The notes below the pieces were generated by a model that saw only the letters and a program-made list of their open reading frames with translations, was not told the DNA's origin and did not search any database. The translations under genes were made by a program, and so were the position numbers. Below are positions 17,029-25,356 of a DNA stretch of 64,000 nt, in pieces. The stretch is from an uncultured Porphyromonadaceae bacterium. Lineage in GTDB: Bacteria; Bacteroidota; Bacteroidia; Bacteroidales; Muribaculaceae. The stretch is taken from the NCBI GenBank assembly GCA_947177685.1, contig CAMWVE010000004.1:1-64000 (forward strand), given 5' to 3'. Numbering within the stretch: the first letter of the stretch is position 1; each line of letters begins with the position of its first letter.

Positions 17029-18315
17029 ATGAAGGTTGACGTACTGCTCGGATTGCAATGGGGCGATGAAGGTAAAGGAAAAGTTGTGGATGTTCTGACT
17101 CCACGTTACGATATAGTGGCACGCTTTCAGGGCGGTCCGAACGCCGGACACACTCTGGAGTTCGACAATAAGAAATATGTGCTCCGTTCAATCCCGTCCG
17201 GAGTGTTCCAGAATGGAAGAACCAACATTGTCGGCAACGGCGTAGTGCTTGACCCGGTGCTGTTCATGGAGGAAGCCAAAGCGCTGGAAGAAAGCGGCGT
17301 GGACATCCGCAAAGCTGTCAAGCTCGCCAAGAAAATCCACCTCATCATGCCAACTCACCGCATGCTTGACGCTGCCAATGAAAAAGCTAAAGGCGGCGCC
17401 AAAATCGGCACGACCGGCAAAGGCATCGGTCCCACCTACACTGACAAAATCAGCCGTAACGGTCTGCGTCTGGGCGATACTCTGCGCGACGATTTCGCAA
17501 CACGCTATGAGGCTGCCCGTGACCGCCATGTGGCTATGCTCAAAGCCATGGATGCCGACCTCGGCAATCTCGCCGAACTCGAGTCGAAATGGATGGATGC
17601 CATCGAATATCTGAAAACCTACGACATTGTCGATGGCGAGCAGTTTGTCAATCAGGCGCTTAAGGATGGAAAACGTGTTCTCTGCGAAGGCGCTCAGGGC
17701 ACCATGCTTGATGTTGACTACGGTTCATATCCCTTCGTGACCTCAAGCAACACCATCACAGCCGGAGCATGTTCCGGTCTGGGTGTGGCACCCAACAAAA
17801 TCGGCGACGTGTTCGGCATCTTCAAAGCCTACTGCACCCGCGTGGGCAGCGGACCGTTCCCCACAGAACTGTTTGACGAAACCGGAAAATGTATCCGCGA
17901 CCTCGGGCATGAGTATGGTGCCGTTACCGGTCGTGAACGCCGTTGCGGATGGATCGACCTCGTGGCGCTCCGCTATGCGATCATGATAAACGGTGTCACT
18001 CAGCTGATCATGATGAAATCAGATGTGCTTGACAACTTCCCCGTCATCAAGGCATGCGTAGCTTACAAAGACAAGGAGGGCAACACACTCACCCACTTCC
18101 CCTACTCCATCGATGCCGATGAGGTCACACCTGTTTATGTGGAAATTCCCGGTTGGCACACTGACCTCACAAAAGCCAAGAGCGAGGCTAACTTCCCCAA
18201 AGAGTTCAAGGACTACATAGCATTTCTCGAAAAAGAACTTGAAACACCCATCACAATCCTTTCGGTGGGTCCCGACCGCGAACAAACCATAGTACGCGAT
18301 TCATTCAAAGCATAA
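17029..18315 (+). CDS. purA: Adenylosuccinate synthetase
   Basis: A 428-aa complete PurA, which joins IMP and aspartate using GTP in the first committed step of AMP synthesis. All hallmark segments are present: GLQWGDEGKGKVVD at the N-terminus (P-loop and catalytic Asp), GGPNAGHT, GTTGKGIGPTYTDK about 128-141, and TAGACSGLGV. Length is standard for bacteria. It follows the Fur-like gene and has a strong terminator 7 nt after the stop. Confidence 0.98.
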   Translation: MKVDVLLGLQWGDEGKGKVVDVLTPRYDIVARFQGGPNAGHTLEFDNKKYVLRSIPSGVFQNGRTNIVGNGVVLDPVLFMEEAKALEESGVDIRKAVKLAKKIHLIMPTHRMLDAANEKAKGGAKIGTTGKGIGPTYTDKISRNGLRLGDTLRDDFATRYEAARDRHVAMLKAMDADLGNLAELESKWMDAIEYLKTYDIVDGEQFVNQALKDGKRVLCEGAQGTMLDVDYGSYPFVTSSNTITAGACSGLGVAPNKIGDVFGIFKAYCTRVGSGPFPTELFDETGKCIRDLGHEYGAVTGRERRCGWIDLVALRYAIMINGVTQLIMMKSDVLDNFPVIKACVAYKDKEGNTLTHFPYSIDADEVTPVYVEIPGWHTDLTKAKSEANFPKEFKDYIAFLEKELETPITILSVGPDREQTIVRDSFKA

Positions 18316-18321
18316 TATAAA

Positions 18322-18359
18322 GGCTCCCGGCTAAGGTGTCTGACCCCCAGCCGGGAGTC
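18322..18359 (+). terminator. Terminator of purA
   Basis: An 11-bp stem GGCTCCCGGCT / AGCCGGGAGTC (one G-T pair) right after purA. The loop is 16 nt. No clear T-run follows. Confidence 0.65.
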
Positions 18360-18408
18360 ATAACTGATTAATCTACACCATCTAACACATTTCTAACACA
18401 TTAATTCA

Positions 18409-19659
18409 ATGGCAAAAGTTAAACCTTTCCGTGGCATTCGCCCCCCCAAGTCAATGGTCACCAAAGTGGCATCACGCCCCTACGACGTGCTTAACTCCGA
18501 GGAGGCGCGCAGCGAAGCCGAAGGTAATGAGAAATCACTTTACCACATTATCAAGCCCGAAATCGACTTTGAACCCGGCACTGACGAACATGATCCCAAA
18601 GTCTATGACAAGGCTGTTGAAAACTTCAAGGCATTCCGCAACAACGGATGGCTCGTGCAGGACGACAAGGAGCATTACTACATCTACGCCCAGACCATGG
18701 ACGGCAGAACTCAGTATGGCATCGTTATCGCAGCCAACGTTGACGACTACATGAATAACCGCATCAAGAAACATGAGCTCACCCGCCGCGACAAGGAGGA
18801 GGACCGCATGAAACATGTGCGCATCAACAACGCCAACATAGAACCGGTATTCTTTGCTTTCCCCGATAATGAAAAGCTTCAGGAAATAATCACCACCGTT
18901 ACAGCCGGAACTCCCGAATACGATTTCGTTGCAGAAGATGGCTTCGGTCATCACTTCTGGGTGATTGATGATGAGAATATGATCAACACCGTCACCGAAG
19001 AATTTGAGAAAATCCCCTATCTCTACATCGCCGACGGTCACCACCGCACTGCCGCAGCCGCACTCGTAGGCAATGAAAAAGCCAAGGCTAATCCCGATCA
19101 CAAAGGTGATGAAGAATACAACTACTTCCTTGCTGTGGCTTTCCCTGCCTCACACCTGAAAATCATCGACTACAACCGTGTGGTAAAGGATCTCAACGGC
19201 AACACTCCGGAGCAGTTCCTTGAGAAACTTTCAGAGAATTTCATTGTTGAACCTAAAGGTGAAGAAATCTACTCACCCTCGGCGCTCCACAACTTCTCGC
19301 TCTACATGGGCGGTCAGTGGTACTCGCTCACCGCGAAAGAGGGTCGTTATGACGATGCCGATCCCATCGGTGTTCTTGACGTGACCATCTCCAGCGATCT
19401 CATCCTGCGCGATATCCTCGGCATCACCGACCTCCGCTCGGACAAGCGTATCGACTTCGTAGGCGGTATCCGCGGACTTGGCGAACTCAAACGTCGCGTT
19501 GACTCAGGCGAGATGGCAATGGCACTCGCCCTCCATCCCGTGACCATGCAGCAGCTCATGGATATTGCCGACACCGGCAACATCATGCCTCCCAAAACCA
19601 CATGGTTCGAGCCTAAACTCCGCTCCGGTCTGGTAATCCACCATCTTGAGGACAAATAA
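18409..19659 (+). CDS. DUF1015 family protein
   Basis: A 416-aa member of the DUF1015 family, which spans the whole protein. Conserved landmarks are KPFRGIRPP at the start, SRPYDVL, KHELTRRDKEEDR about 123-135 and YIADGHHRTAAA about 205. The family is sometimes annotated as a kinase- or SerC-associated protein and is often near serine biosynthesis genes in Bacteroidetes, but no serA or serC is seen beside it here. No signal peptide. It stands alone between two terminators. Molecular role is not established. Confidence 0.9.
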   Translation: MAKVKPFRGIRPPKSMVTKVASRPYDVLNSEEARSEAEGNEKSLYHIIKPEIDFEPGTDEHDPKVYDKAVENFKAFRNNGWLVQDDKEHYYIYAQTMDGRTQYGIVIAANVDDYMNNRIKKHELTRRDKEEDRMKHVRINNANIEPVFFAFPDNEKLQEIITTVTAGTPEYDFVAEDGFGHHFWVIDDENMINTVTEEFEKIPYLYIADGHHRTAAAALVGNEKAKANPDHKGDEEYNYFLAVAFPASHLKIIDYNRVVKDLNGNTPEQFLEKLSENFIVEPKGEEIYSPSALHNFSLYMGGQWYSLTAKEGRYDDADPIGVLDVTISSDLILRDILGITDLRSDKRIDFVGGIRGLGELKRRVDSGEMAMALALHPVTMQQLMDIADTGNIMPPKTTWFEPKLRSGLVIHHLEDK

Positions 19660-19683
19660 ACATCTCCACCCAATAACGCTTTT

Positions 19684-19718
19684 AAAGGCTGTTTCGTAAT
19701 TTACGAGGCAGCTTTTTT
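19684..19718 (+). terminator. Intrinsic terminator after the DUF1015 gene
   Basis: A stem with one bulge (AAAG-G-CTG paired with CAGCTTT, extended by TCGT/ACGA) leads straight into a run of seven T residues. Classic rho-independent shape. Confidence 0.8.
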
Positions 19719-19805
19719 TGTTTCGTGCATAAACATATAAGACTGAGGTCGGAGCCGTTTGATTTTGTTTAATGTTACCCGGTTTGAAAACTTTTATTAG
19801 AAAAG

Positions 19806-19852
19806 TTTGTTCGTGATATAAAAGTGATGTATCATTTGCATTACAAATGATA
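19806..19852 (+). promoter_or_regulatory. Palindromic operator and promoter of the antitoxin remnant
   Basis: A perfect 9-bp inverted repeat, TATCATTTG (19830-19838) and CAAATGATA (19844-19852), separated by 5 nt, sits just before the remnant ATG at 19858. A TTTG at 19806-19809 lies 20 nt upstream and the left arm resembles a -7 box (TA-nnn-TTTG, one base too long). Overlap of promoter and palindrome is what autorepression by a dimeric ribbon-helix-helix antitoxin would need. Nothing else is seen in the rest of this gap. Confidence 0.6.
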
Positions 19853-19857
19853 GCACT

Positions 19858-20016
19858 ATGGAAGCAGCAATAAATAGAAAATCTGCCATGTTCCGTCTGC
19901 GCGAAGAACTTTTGGAACGTTTGAAGCAATTGGCAGCCATTAGGAGCTGTTCGGCTAAAACCCCGTTCCCAATTCGACCAAGCCATAACAAATATTGGGG
20001 AACGGAGTCTTACTGA
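19858..20016 (+). pseudogene. Truncated ribbon-helix-helix antitoxin remnant
   Basis: A 52-codon frame whose first ~28 residues (NRKSAMFRLREELLERLKQL within them) match the N-terminus of the ribbon-helix-helix antitoxins common in Bacteroidales, which normally run to about 70-80 residues. After LAAIRS the sequence stops matching and reads into what is also the folE terminator on the other strand, ending at a TGA 7 nt inside folE. No toxin gene follows. I read it as a truncated antitoxin that kept its N-terminal DNA-binding strand and operator. Family assignment is from memory of the family. Confidence 0.6.
19963..20005 (-). terminator. Terminator of folE
   Basis: On the minus strand CCGTTCCCCAAT (20005-19994) pairs with the complementary ATTGGGAACGG (19973-19963) around a loop of about 20 nt, followed by GGTTTTAG. 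It lies 4 nt after the folE stop. Confidence 0.65.
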
Positions 20017-20597
20017 TTGCGGAGCATTTCGAAAAAGTCGGAGCGGAGCGAGGGATTCTCGGCAAAAAGTCCGCAATCACTGATGGTGACGGTGGAGGAG
20101 TCCTGTTTTTCAACTCCACGCATTTTCATGCAAAGATGTTCTGCCCGGCACACGACAATGACACCTTTGGGCGAAAGAGCCGCATTGACCGCATCACAAA
20201 TTTCGGAAGTAAGTCGCTCCTGCACCTGCAGGCGACGTGCTACCACATTGACGAGTCGCGCCAATTTGCTCAGCCCAACCATCTTGCCGTCAGGTATATA
20301 TCCGATTGACACCTTGCCGAAAAATGGAAGGATGTGATGCTCACAGAAGGAGTAAAATTCTATATCTTTGACCACCACCATCCGCGAGCCACCATCTTCA
20401 AATATCGCCTGACGGATCACCTCCTGCGCATCCTGCTCATAGCCCTGTGTGGCGAAAAGCATAGCTTTGGCAGCACGCTCCGGAGTCTTGAGCAACCCTT
20501 CGCGCGACGGGTCGTCTCCGATAATCTCAATTATTTTCTTGAAATGATATGCCAGCGCGGCGGTCTTATCCTTGAATTCCTTGCTTGATGAAGTCAT
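20010..20597 (-). CDS. folE: GTP cyclohydrolase I
   Basis: A 195-aa FolE, the zinc enzyme that turns GTP into dihydroneopterin triphosphate for folate (and possibly queuosine) synthesis. Clear motifs are FYSFCEHHILPFFGK, with the zinc cysteine and histidines, GYIPDGKMVGLSKLARLV, the active-site loop RRLQVQERLT and the late zinc cysteine in VVCRAEHLCMKMRG. I use the ATG at 20597; the TTG two codons earlier would abut the upstream stop. The gene is 6 nt after the SPOR gene, so these two are one operon. Confidence 0.97.
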   Translation of the reverse strand: MTSSSKEFKDKTAALAYHFKKIIEIIGDDPSREGLLKTPERAAKAMLFATQGYEQDAQEVIRQAIFEDGGSRMVVVKDIEFYSFCEHHILPFFGKVSIGYIPDGKMVGLSKLARLVNVVARRLQVQERLTSEICDAVNAALSPKGVIVVCRAEHLCMKMRGVEKQDSSTVTISDCGLFAENPSLRSDFFEMLRNQ

Positions 20598-20603
20598 AGG
20601 CAA

Positions 20604-21101
20604 TTATTTGTTGATTCTGTCACGCACCACGCGTACCTCACGCGAAATGCCGGGGAAATAGTGCTTTATTTCAGCCGCAGCTTCCTGTGCGTCACTTTCA
20701 GAACGGAAATCACCCACGCGAACACGCCAGTAGGGTGCCTCATAGGTGACGTATGTTGCCAGATGTGGCATCTGTTCCCTGATTGCCAATGCCTTTGCAC
20801 GGGCTTCATCCTTGGCTGTACGCGCATTGTTGTCAGCAAAAATCTGCACGCGATATCCGCCTACAACCGTGGTCCCCTGTTCCGAAGGCTGATTGGCATC
20901 AGACTGATCGTCAGTCTCAACAACCTCGATCTCAGTCTTTTCGGCACATACCAGCCGGTTTTCAAGCTGCTGCGGCTGACTGACGGTGATGATGGAATCG
21001 CGCTCTATGAGCCGTAGCACCTTGGGTGTTTCGCCCCGCATGATTGCGAACGGTGACAAAAGGAGTGCCGCTACAAGAATTGTTTTTCCGTATTTTGACA
21101 T
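20604..21101 (-). CDS. SPOR-domain envelope protein
   Basis: A 165-aa exported protein. The signal peptide spans about 1-24 and a C-terminal SPOR domain covers about 80-160 (GGYRVQIFADNNARTAKDEA, then YWRVRVGDFRSESDAQEA). SPOR domains bind denuded peptidoglycan strands at the division site. A short low-complexity acidic linker separates the two. It is transcribed ahead of folE; a terminator separates it from tpiA. Division-site localisation is inferred from the domain. Confidence 0.9.
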   Translation of the reverse strand: MSKYGKTILVAALLLSPFAIMRGETPKVLRLIERDSIITVSQPQQLENRLVCAEKTEIEVVETDDQSDANQPSEQGTTVVGGYRVQIFADNNARTAKDEARAKALAIREQMPHLATYVTYEAPYWRVRVGDFRSESDAQEAAAEIKHYFPGISREVRVVRDRINK

Positions 21102-21123
21102 TTTGTTGAATCAGAGAATAAAA

Positions 21124-21157
21124 GAGGGGTGATGAACACCGCGGCTCATCGCCCCTC
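21124..21157 (-). terminator. Terminator of tpiA
   Basis: GAGGGG-T-GATGA pairs with TCATC-G-CCCCTC around a 10-nt loop. Read on the minus strand it ends in TCTTTTATT, so it terminates tpiA and isolates the SPOR-folE unit. Confidence 0.75.
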
Positions 21158-21177
21158 TCATTATAACATATTACTAT

Positions 21178-21933
21178 TTAGAATGCGTTGACAATGCCCA
21201 TGAATGAAGCGCAGTCAAGCGATGCACCACCAATCAGACCGCCATCCACGTCAGGTTTGGCAAACAGTGCGGCTGCGTTCGAGGGCTTGCAGCTGCCACC
21301 GTAAAGGATTGAGGTGTTGTCAGCAACTTCTTTGCCATATTTGTCAGCGATGACACCACGGATGAAGGCGTGCATTTCCTGAGCCTGATCGTCGGTAGCA
21401 GTCTTGCCGGTACCGATAGCCCAAACGGGTTCGTAAGCAAGGATGATTTTGCCGAACTCCTCTGCTGACAGGTGGAAAAGAGCATCTTCAATCTGCTTTT
21501 TCACAACATCGAAGTGTGTTTCGTTTTCACGTTCTTCAAGAACTTCGCCGATACAGAAAATGGGAGTCAGACCGTTTTCAAAAGCCAGAGCGATTTTTTC
21601 ACGGAGAGTGTCAGAAGTTTCGCCATAGTACTGACGACGTTCAGAGTGACCGAGAATCACATATTTGGCGCCGGTCGATGCAACCATTGAGGCAGAAACC
21701 TCACCGGTGTAAGCGCCATTTTTGTGGTCAGCGCAGTTCTCAGCACCCAGACCGAGTTTTTCCTGATTGATTTCACCATTGATTGAAGCCAGATGAGTGA
21801 AAGGAACGCAGATGATTACATCACACTTGGGTGTTGCGTCCTTGAGTGCTTCGTTTACCTCTTTGGCAAGTGCCACACCTTCCTGAAGGGTGGTGTTCAT
21901 TTTCCAGTTACCTGCAACAATATTTTTTCTCAT
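21178..21933 (-). CDS. tpiA: Triosephosphate isomerase
   Basis: A 251-aa complete TIM-barrel enzyme that interconverts dihydroxyacetone phosphate and glyceraldehyde 3-phosphate. The catalytic residues are visible: K11 in GNWKM, H96 in GHSERR and E168 in [14 protein letters not shown], with the phosphate loop [11 protein letters not shown]. Length is standard. It is monocistronic, with a -7 box TAAATTTG at 21962-21969 on the minus strand and a terminator after it. Confidence 0.98.
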   Translation of the reverse strand: MRKNIVAGNWKMNTTLQEGVALAKEVNEALKDATPKCDVIICVPFTHLASINGEINQEKLGLGAENCADHKNGAYTGEVSASMVASTGAKYVILGHSERRQYYGETSDTLREKIALAFENGLTPIFCIGEVLEERENETHFDVVKKQIEDALFHLSAEEFGKIILAYEPVWAIGTGKTATDDQAQEMHAFIRGVIADKYGKEVADNTSILYGGSCKPSNAAALFAKPDVDGGLIGGASLDCASFMGIVNAF

Positions 21934-21961
21934 AATTGTAAAATTGTTTTGTTTTCCGCTG

Positions 21962-21969
21962 CAAATTTA
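21962..21969 (-). promoter_or_regulatory. -7 box of tpiA
   Basis: On the minus strand TAAATTTG matches TAnnTTTG. No TTTG is placed 19-21 nt upstream, so only the -7 element is supported. It gives a leader of about 22-25 nt. Confidence 0.5.
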
Positions 21970-22125
21970 CTAATTTTTTTTTGTAAGTTTACACTCTACA
22001 ATTAACTGATTGAACTGTTACGGAGCGCCCCGACTGTTAAATATTGTAAATTAAGCATTGCGTTGCAACCTTCCGCTCCTTAACTGCGTCAAAGAGTAAA
22101 ATCAACAACTAAAAATCATAATCAC

Positions 22126-22869
22126 ATGAAGAAAAGCATCTTTTTATTACCGTTCATTGCAGCTTGGCTGATTTTTGCCACCGCCTGCGTTGATGATTTA
22201 TCGGACTCCTACACCTACCGGCAGTCTAACATCGACACCGACGAAATTGTCGAAGCGGTCAATGAGGCATTCGCAGAAGCATTTGAGAATGCCCGCCTGA
22301 ATGACACCATCCTCAACTGCACAATCCAAGACACTGATTCAGTGATGATTCTGAGCAGCAGTCAGCTCACGCCCGCCGTTGTTCCCAACATGCCTGAGCT
22401 GAAAATCAACGTGATGACCAATGACAGCGAATGGATTGAACTCCAGAGCGACAAACTGAGCGCACGGAGCACCATAGCCATCCTGAGCATAATCATTCCA
22501 TGCCTGATGATCGTGGTAATCGCAGCTCTCTTCCTGCTGTTCTTCTATTTCAGAATGAGGAACCGTAACAAAGTCATCGAGGCAGCCATCGCAGCCGGCT
22601 ACCAACTGCCTGTAGAGTTCTACACCAACTCATCAGCCGGCACTCAGACATCAGCAGAAAAAACAGCCATTGCCGAAGTCGGCTCAGTGCCCCCGCCACT
22701 GCCTCGCGACGAACGTCTGCGTGTACGCGGTCTGCGACTTGTTGCAATAGGATTGGGACTGATGATCATGCTCGGAGTGTGGGGTGGAGTCGATGCGGCT
22801 GTGTTAGGCATTATTCCCCTGCTGATAGGAGCATCAAGTCTGGCAAGCTACTACAACATACTGAAATAA
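22126..22869 (+). CDS. Membrane protein with DUF6249-like C-terminus, sigma-factor operon
   Basis: A 247-aa protein starting with a signal peptide or lipobox-like end (LIFATAC, cysteine about residue 21). About 90 residues of soluble sequence follow, then a strong transmembrane helix (residues about 114-140), a basic linker, and two helices in the last 60 residues. The C-terminal half resembles DUF6249 membrane proteins that Bacteroidetes encode next to ECF sigma factors, as here, where the sigma gene starts 16 nt later. It might sense the envelope or hold the sigma factor, but no anti-sigma domain is recognisable. Function unknown. Confidence 0.7.
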   Translation: MKKSIFLLPFIAAWLIFATACVDDLSDSYTYRQSNIDTDEIVEAVNEAFAEAFENARLNDTILNCTIQDTDSVMILSSSQLTPAVVPNMPELKINVMTNDSEWIELQSDKLSARSTIAILSIIIPCLMIVVIAALFLLFFYFRMRNRNKVIEAAIAAGYQLPVEFYTNSSAGTQTSAEKTAIAEVGSVPPPLPRDERLRVRGLRLVAIGLGLMIMLGVWGGVDAAVLGIIPLLIGASSLASYYNILK

Positions 22870-22885
22870 AAGCTTTTGACCAGTC

Positions 22886-23419
22886 ATGTTGTCAAGAATT
22901 GAAGAACTTTCACTGATTGCCCGGTGCATAGCGACTGATAATCGCGATGCCTTCGGGCAACTGGTGGTGGAGTATGAAGAAGGGCTGCGGCGCTTCCTCT
23001 ACAACCTCACCGGATGTGATGCTTCACTCACTGACGACATAGCTCAGGAAACATTTCTCAAAGCCTATCTGTCAATCCGTTCATTCCGCGGAATATCACG
23101 CTTCAAGACGTGGCTCTACCGGATTGCCTACAACGAGTTCATCACCTATCGGCGCAAATACGGGCAGGAATATGCCGCCGATGAGCTGACCACCATTGAT
23201 GAACCGCAGCACTCCCCTGCCGCAGGCACAGAGATTTCCGTGGATCTGCAGACAGCCATCAACAGCCTGCCTGACACCGAACGAACCATAGTATTGCTTT
23301 TCTACATGGAGGATTTACCCATAAAAAAGGTGTCACAGATTACAGGCTGCCCTGAAGGAACCGTAAAAAGCTATCTGAACCGCGCCCGCACCCGACTGGG
23401 CGAACTGTTAAACCAATAA
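22886..23419 (+). CDS. ECF-type RNA polymerase sigma factor
   Basis: A 177-aa sigma-70 family member of the extracytoplasmic-function group. Region 2 is seen as DDIAQETFLKAYLSIRSFRGISRFKTWLYRIAYNEF (only part quoted: TFLKAYLSIRSFRG), and region 4 as LPDTERTIVLLFYMEDLPIK followed by the helix-turn-helix GCPEGTVKSYLNRARTRL. Regions 1 and 3 are absent, as expected. It is the middle gene of a three-gene unit with a membrane protein before it and a small membrane protein 8 nt after. Both neighbours are candidates to control it. The regulon cannot be told from here. Confidence 0.93.
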   Translation: MLSRIEELSLIARCIATDNRDAFGQLVVEYEEGLRRFLYNLTGCDASLTDDIAQETFLKAYLSIRSFRGISRFKTWLYRIAYNEFITYRRKYGQEYAADELTTIDEPQHSPAAGTEISVDLQTAINSLPDTERTIVLLFYMEDLPIKKVSQITGCPEGTVKSYLNRARTRLGELLNQ

Positions 23420-23427
23420 CCTGCACG

Positions 23428-23745
23428 ATGAAAGAAAACGACTTAGACCGCCAACTGCGCGAAACCATAAAAAAAGAACTTCCCGAAGCACGCCGCGACG
23501 AGTGGTTCGTACGCAAAACCATGAACCGGCTGCCTGACAAACAGGTGCCGTTGTTCAGCCGATGGGAACGTCTGGCTTACCTGATGAGTGCCCTTATCCT
23601 GATAGTGATGTGGGTGTTCGCCGGCGTAGACATCATCAACAACCCCGTTCTCACCGTCAGCTCACTGCTCAAGCCGGCAGTGCTGTCACTGATGTCCCTG
23701 TCGCTTATGGCAGCCGTGGCTGTGCCCTACATGAAACGCAGCTGA
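23428..23745 (+). CDS. Small two-helix membrane protein, possible sigma regulator
   Basis: A 105-aa protein with a charged N-terminus (about 1-45, KENDLDRQLRETIKKELPEA) and two transmembrane helices (about 50-68 and 80-98). The layout, a short cytoplasmic N-terminus and membrane helices directly after an ECF sigma gene, is what a small anti-sigma factor or DUF5056-like protein looks like. No zinc-binding anti-sigma motif (HxxxCxxC) is present. It is 8 nt after the sigma gene. Assignment as regulator is inference from position. Confidence 0.65.
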   Translation: MKENDLDRQLRETIKKELPEARRDEWFVRKTMNRLPDKQVPLFSRWERLAYLMSALILIVMWVFAGVDIINNPVLTVSSLLKPAVLSLMSLSLMAAVAVPYMKRS

Positions 23746-23858
23746 AGTATTATTTACCGGCATTTATTACAGAATTTGCCGTGAGTATGTATCCCAAACT
23801 GCAACATCTGAATATATCCCTTGATATATAAATGGTTCGGTATAGGAATCTTTATGTT

Positions 23859-24407
23859 TCAATCGTATGCCCAGTTCATGTAGGATGGTGCATTCTTAAT
23901 GTATTTTAAGCCATCGTTTGTTAATTCGAACAGGAAATAAAGGGGGTCGTATGTAAATGGCAGATAATCGTTATCCAACTCAATCTGAACTTTTATGTGG
24001 CGTCCGCTTTTATCCGGAATCACGTCAATCAGATTATTTGCTTTTATAAAACATATATTGTCATCAACCTTTATATATCCGTCAAAATATCCTGGATCCA
24101 TACGGGAAGACTCCTTCACATAACAATAATTACGCCCATAGTACTTGAACATTTTTATATAATAATAAGGTTTGTATGGGTTTGGAGTACTTATGGTTTT
24201 GATGTATCGTACAGCATTTTCAAACACATTGGATTTAGTATTAAGTAGAGGGTATAAATATTGCGTCTCCCCAATATAGTTTGACGGATAACTAACCGTG
24301 ATTATATTCTCAGGAATACTGTTCGTGACAATTTCTCTTGAATTGTCAGAATGTATCAAGGGACTGCTACATAAAGCTATTAATGATATTATTGATCTGA
24401 AATACAT
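23859..24407 (-). CDS. Probable secreted immunity protein of the RHS-tip toxin
   Basis: A 182-aa exported protein of no family I recognise. It begins with a signal peptide (MYFRSIISLIALCSS..., about 1-20) at the ATG 24407, which I prefer over the in-frame ATG 17 codons upstream because that one has no signal. It is rich in Tyr, Asn and Ile and low in GC, like the whole island. It starts 41 bp inside the end of the toxin-like gene and is the next gene downstream of it, the classic place for an immunity gene in polymorphic-toxin loci. Export fits immunity to a toxin acting in the envelope, or periplasmic arrival of the toxin. No sequence motif proves immunity. Confidence 0.5.
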   Translation of the reverse strand: MYFRSIISLIALCSSPLIHSDNSREIVTNSIPENIITVSYPSNYIGETQYLYPLLNTKSNVFENAVRYIKTISTPNPYKPYYYIKMFKYYGRNYCYVKESSRMDPGYFDGYIKVDDNICFIKANNLIDVIPDKSGRHIKVQIELDNDYLPFTYDPLYFLFELTNDGLKYIKNAPSYMNWAYD

Positions 24408-25356
24408 AGGGGTGATATTTAGCTTGATAGGGATTAATTGGTGTATATTTTGCTCCAAAATCAGAATTTGTATATATGTAATGGTTTAGTTTCTTACCTG
24501 CTAATTCATCCATCTTTTTAAATGTTTCAATATCTCCATGTTTGTTATCAATATATAAACCAGATGGTTTAGAAATACTATTTGGATGATTATGAATATC
24601 ATTTTCGAAATCCACAGTTTTTACATTTTTAAGAATATATGAAGATCCAATATGAGCTCCATTGTCGTGAGAAGTTGAAAGTACGCCTATATAATTCCCT
24701 TTTGAATCAGAACCTTGCAAAAGACCCCATTCGACACTTGTAAAACAAGTCATATATTCAAATACGCGTTTAGAATTCTGTTCGCCATTAATGGTATAAA
24801 TATCAACTTTATATTCTCCAACTTTGTATTCCTTTCTTTCGAGAATAATAGAGCCATTAAGAAATGTCATGCAAGTTCCATCTATGACATTATCATTGCC
24901 ATCTACTATAGCTATTTTGTCCTCTCCTTTTTTTATTTCGTATTTTATAACATATCCTTCCTGATTAATATGTAATACATTCTCACCAGTTGGGTCTATG
25001 GAGTTAGCAAAATTCGCTCCACAAAAAGAGTAATGCGACATTGATGGATATTTAATATACTGTGGGTCGCCGGATTTGAAATCACAGAGGATAGGGTCAT
25101 GAAGGCGTGCTGTGTTGTCGTAGTAGTTCAGCCCTGACTGCCCCAACCAGTGGTTGCCTATGTGAAGGCGGTCTGTGGCAGGAGTCATGGCGTTAGTGGC
25201 ATTCGAGCGGTAGTCACATGGGAGAACGAAGGGAGTGCCTGATGGGTATAACCCTGTGCGCTGCACGGTGTTCCCCACACCTGCCGGTTGCACAGATACC
25301 GATAATAGGCGTAGTTGAATTACCTTTAATGGTTCACCAAAGTTTCCAAATATCAT
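24367..25356 (-). CDS. Orphan RHS C-terminal tip with a JAB-like toxin domain
   Basis: A 329-aa gene that encodes only the end of an RHS polymorphic toxin. Residues about 28-118 are the tail of the RHS core, ending with the conserved boundary SFCGANFANSIDPTGE; before it come TVQRTGLYPSGTPF and LNYYDNTARLHDP. Beyond that point the DNA becomes sharply AT-rich and the protein changes to a variable tip. The tip has E...HNHPNSISKPSG near 255, then a D-rich stretch, reminiscent of the JAMM/JAB metalloprotease signature found in Toxin-JAB tips. The first ~25 residues do not match RHS and look like the breakpoint. No secretion signal or full-length RHS gene is present, so it is an orphan module. The start is the first ATG available and is uncertain. 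Confidence 0.7.
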   Translation of the reverse strand: MIFGNFGEPLKVIQLRLLSVSVQPAGVGNTVQRTGLYPSGTPFVLPCDYRSNATNAMTPATDRLHIGNHWLGQSGLNYYDNTARLHDPILCDFKSGDPQYIKYPSMSHYSFCGANFANSIDPTGENVLHINQEGYVIKYEIKKGEDKIAIVDGNDNVIDGTCMTFLNGSIILERKEYKVGEYKVDIYTINGEQNSKRVFEYMTCFTSVEWGLLQGSDSKGNYIGVLSTSHDNGAHIGSSYILKNVKTVDFENDIHNHPNSISKPSGLYIDNKHGDIETFKKMDELAGKKLNHYIYTNSDFGAKYTPINPYQAKYHPYVFQINNIINSFM

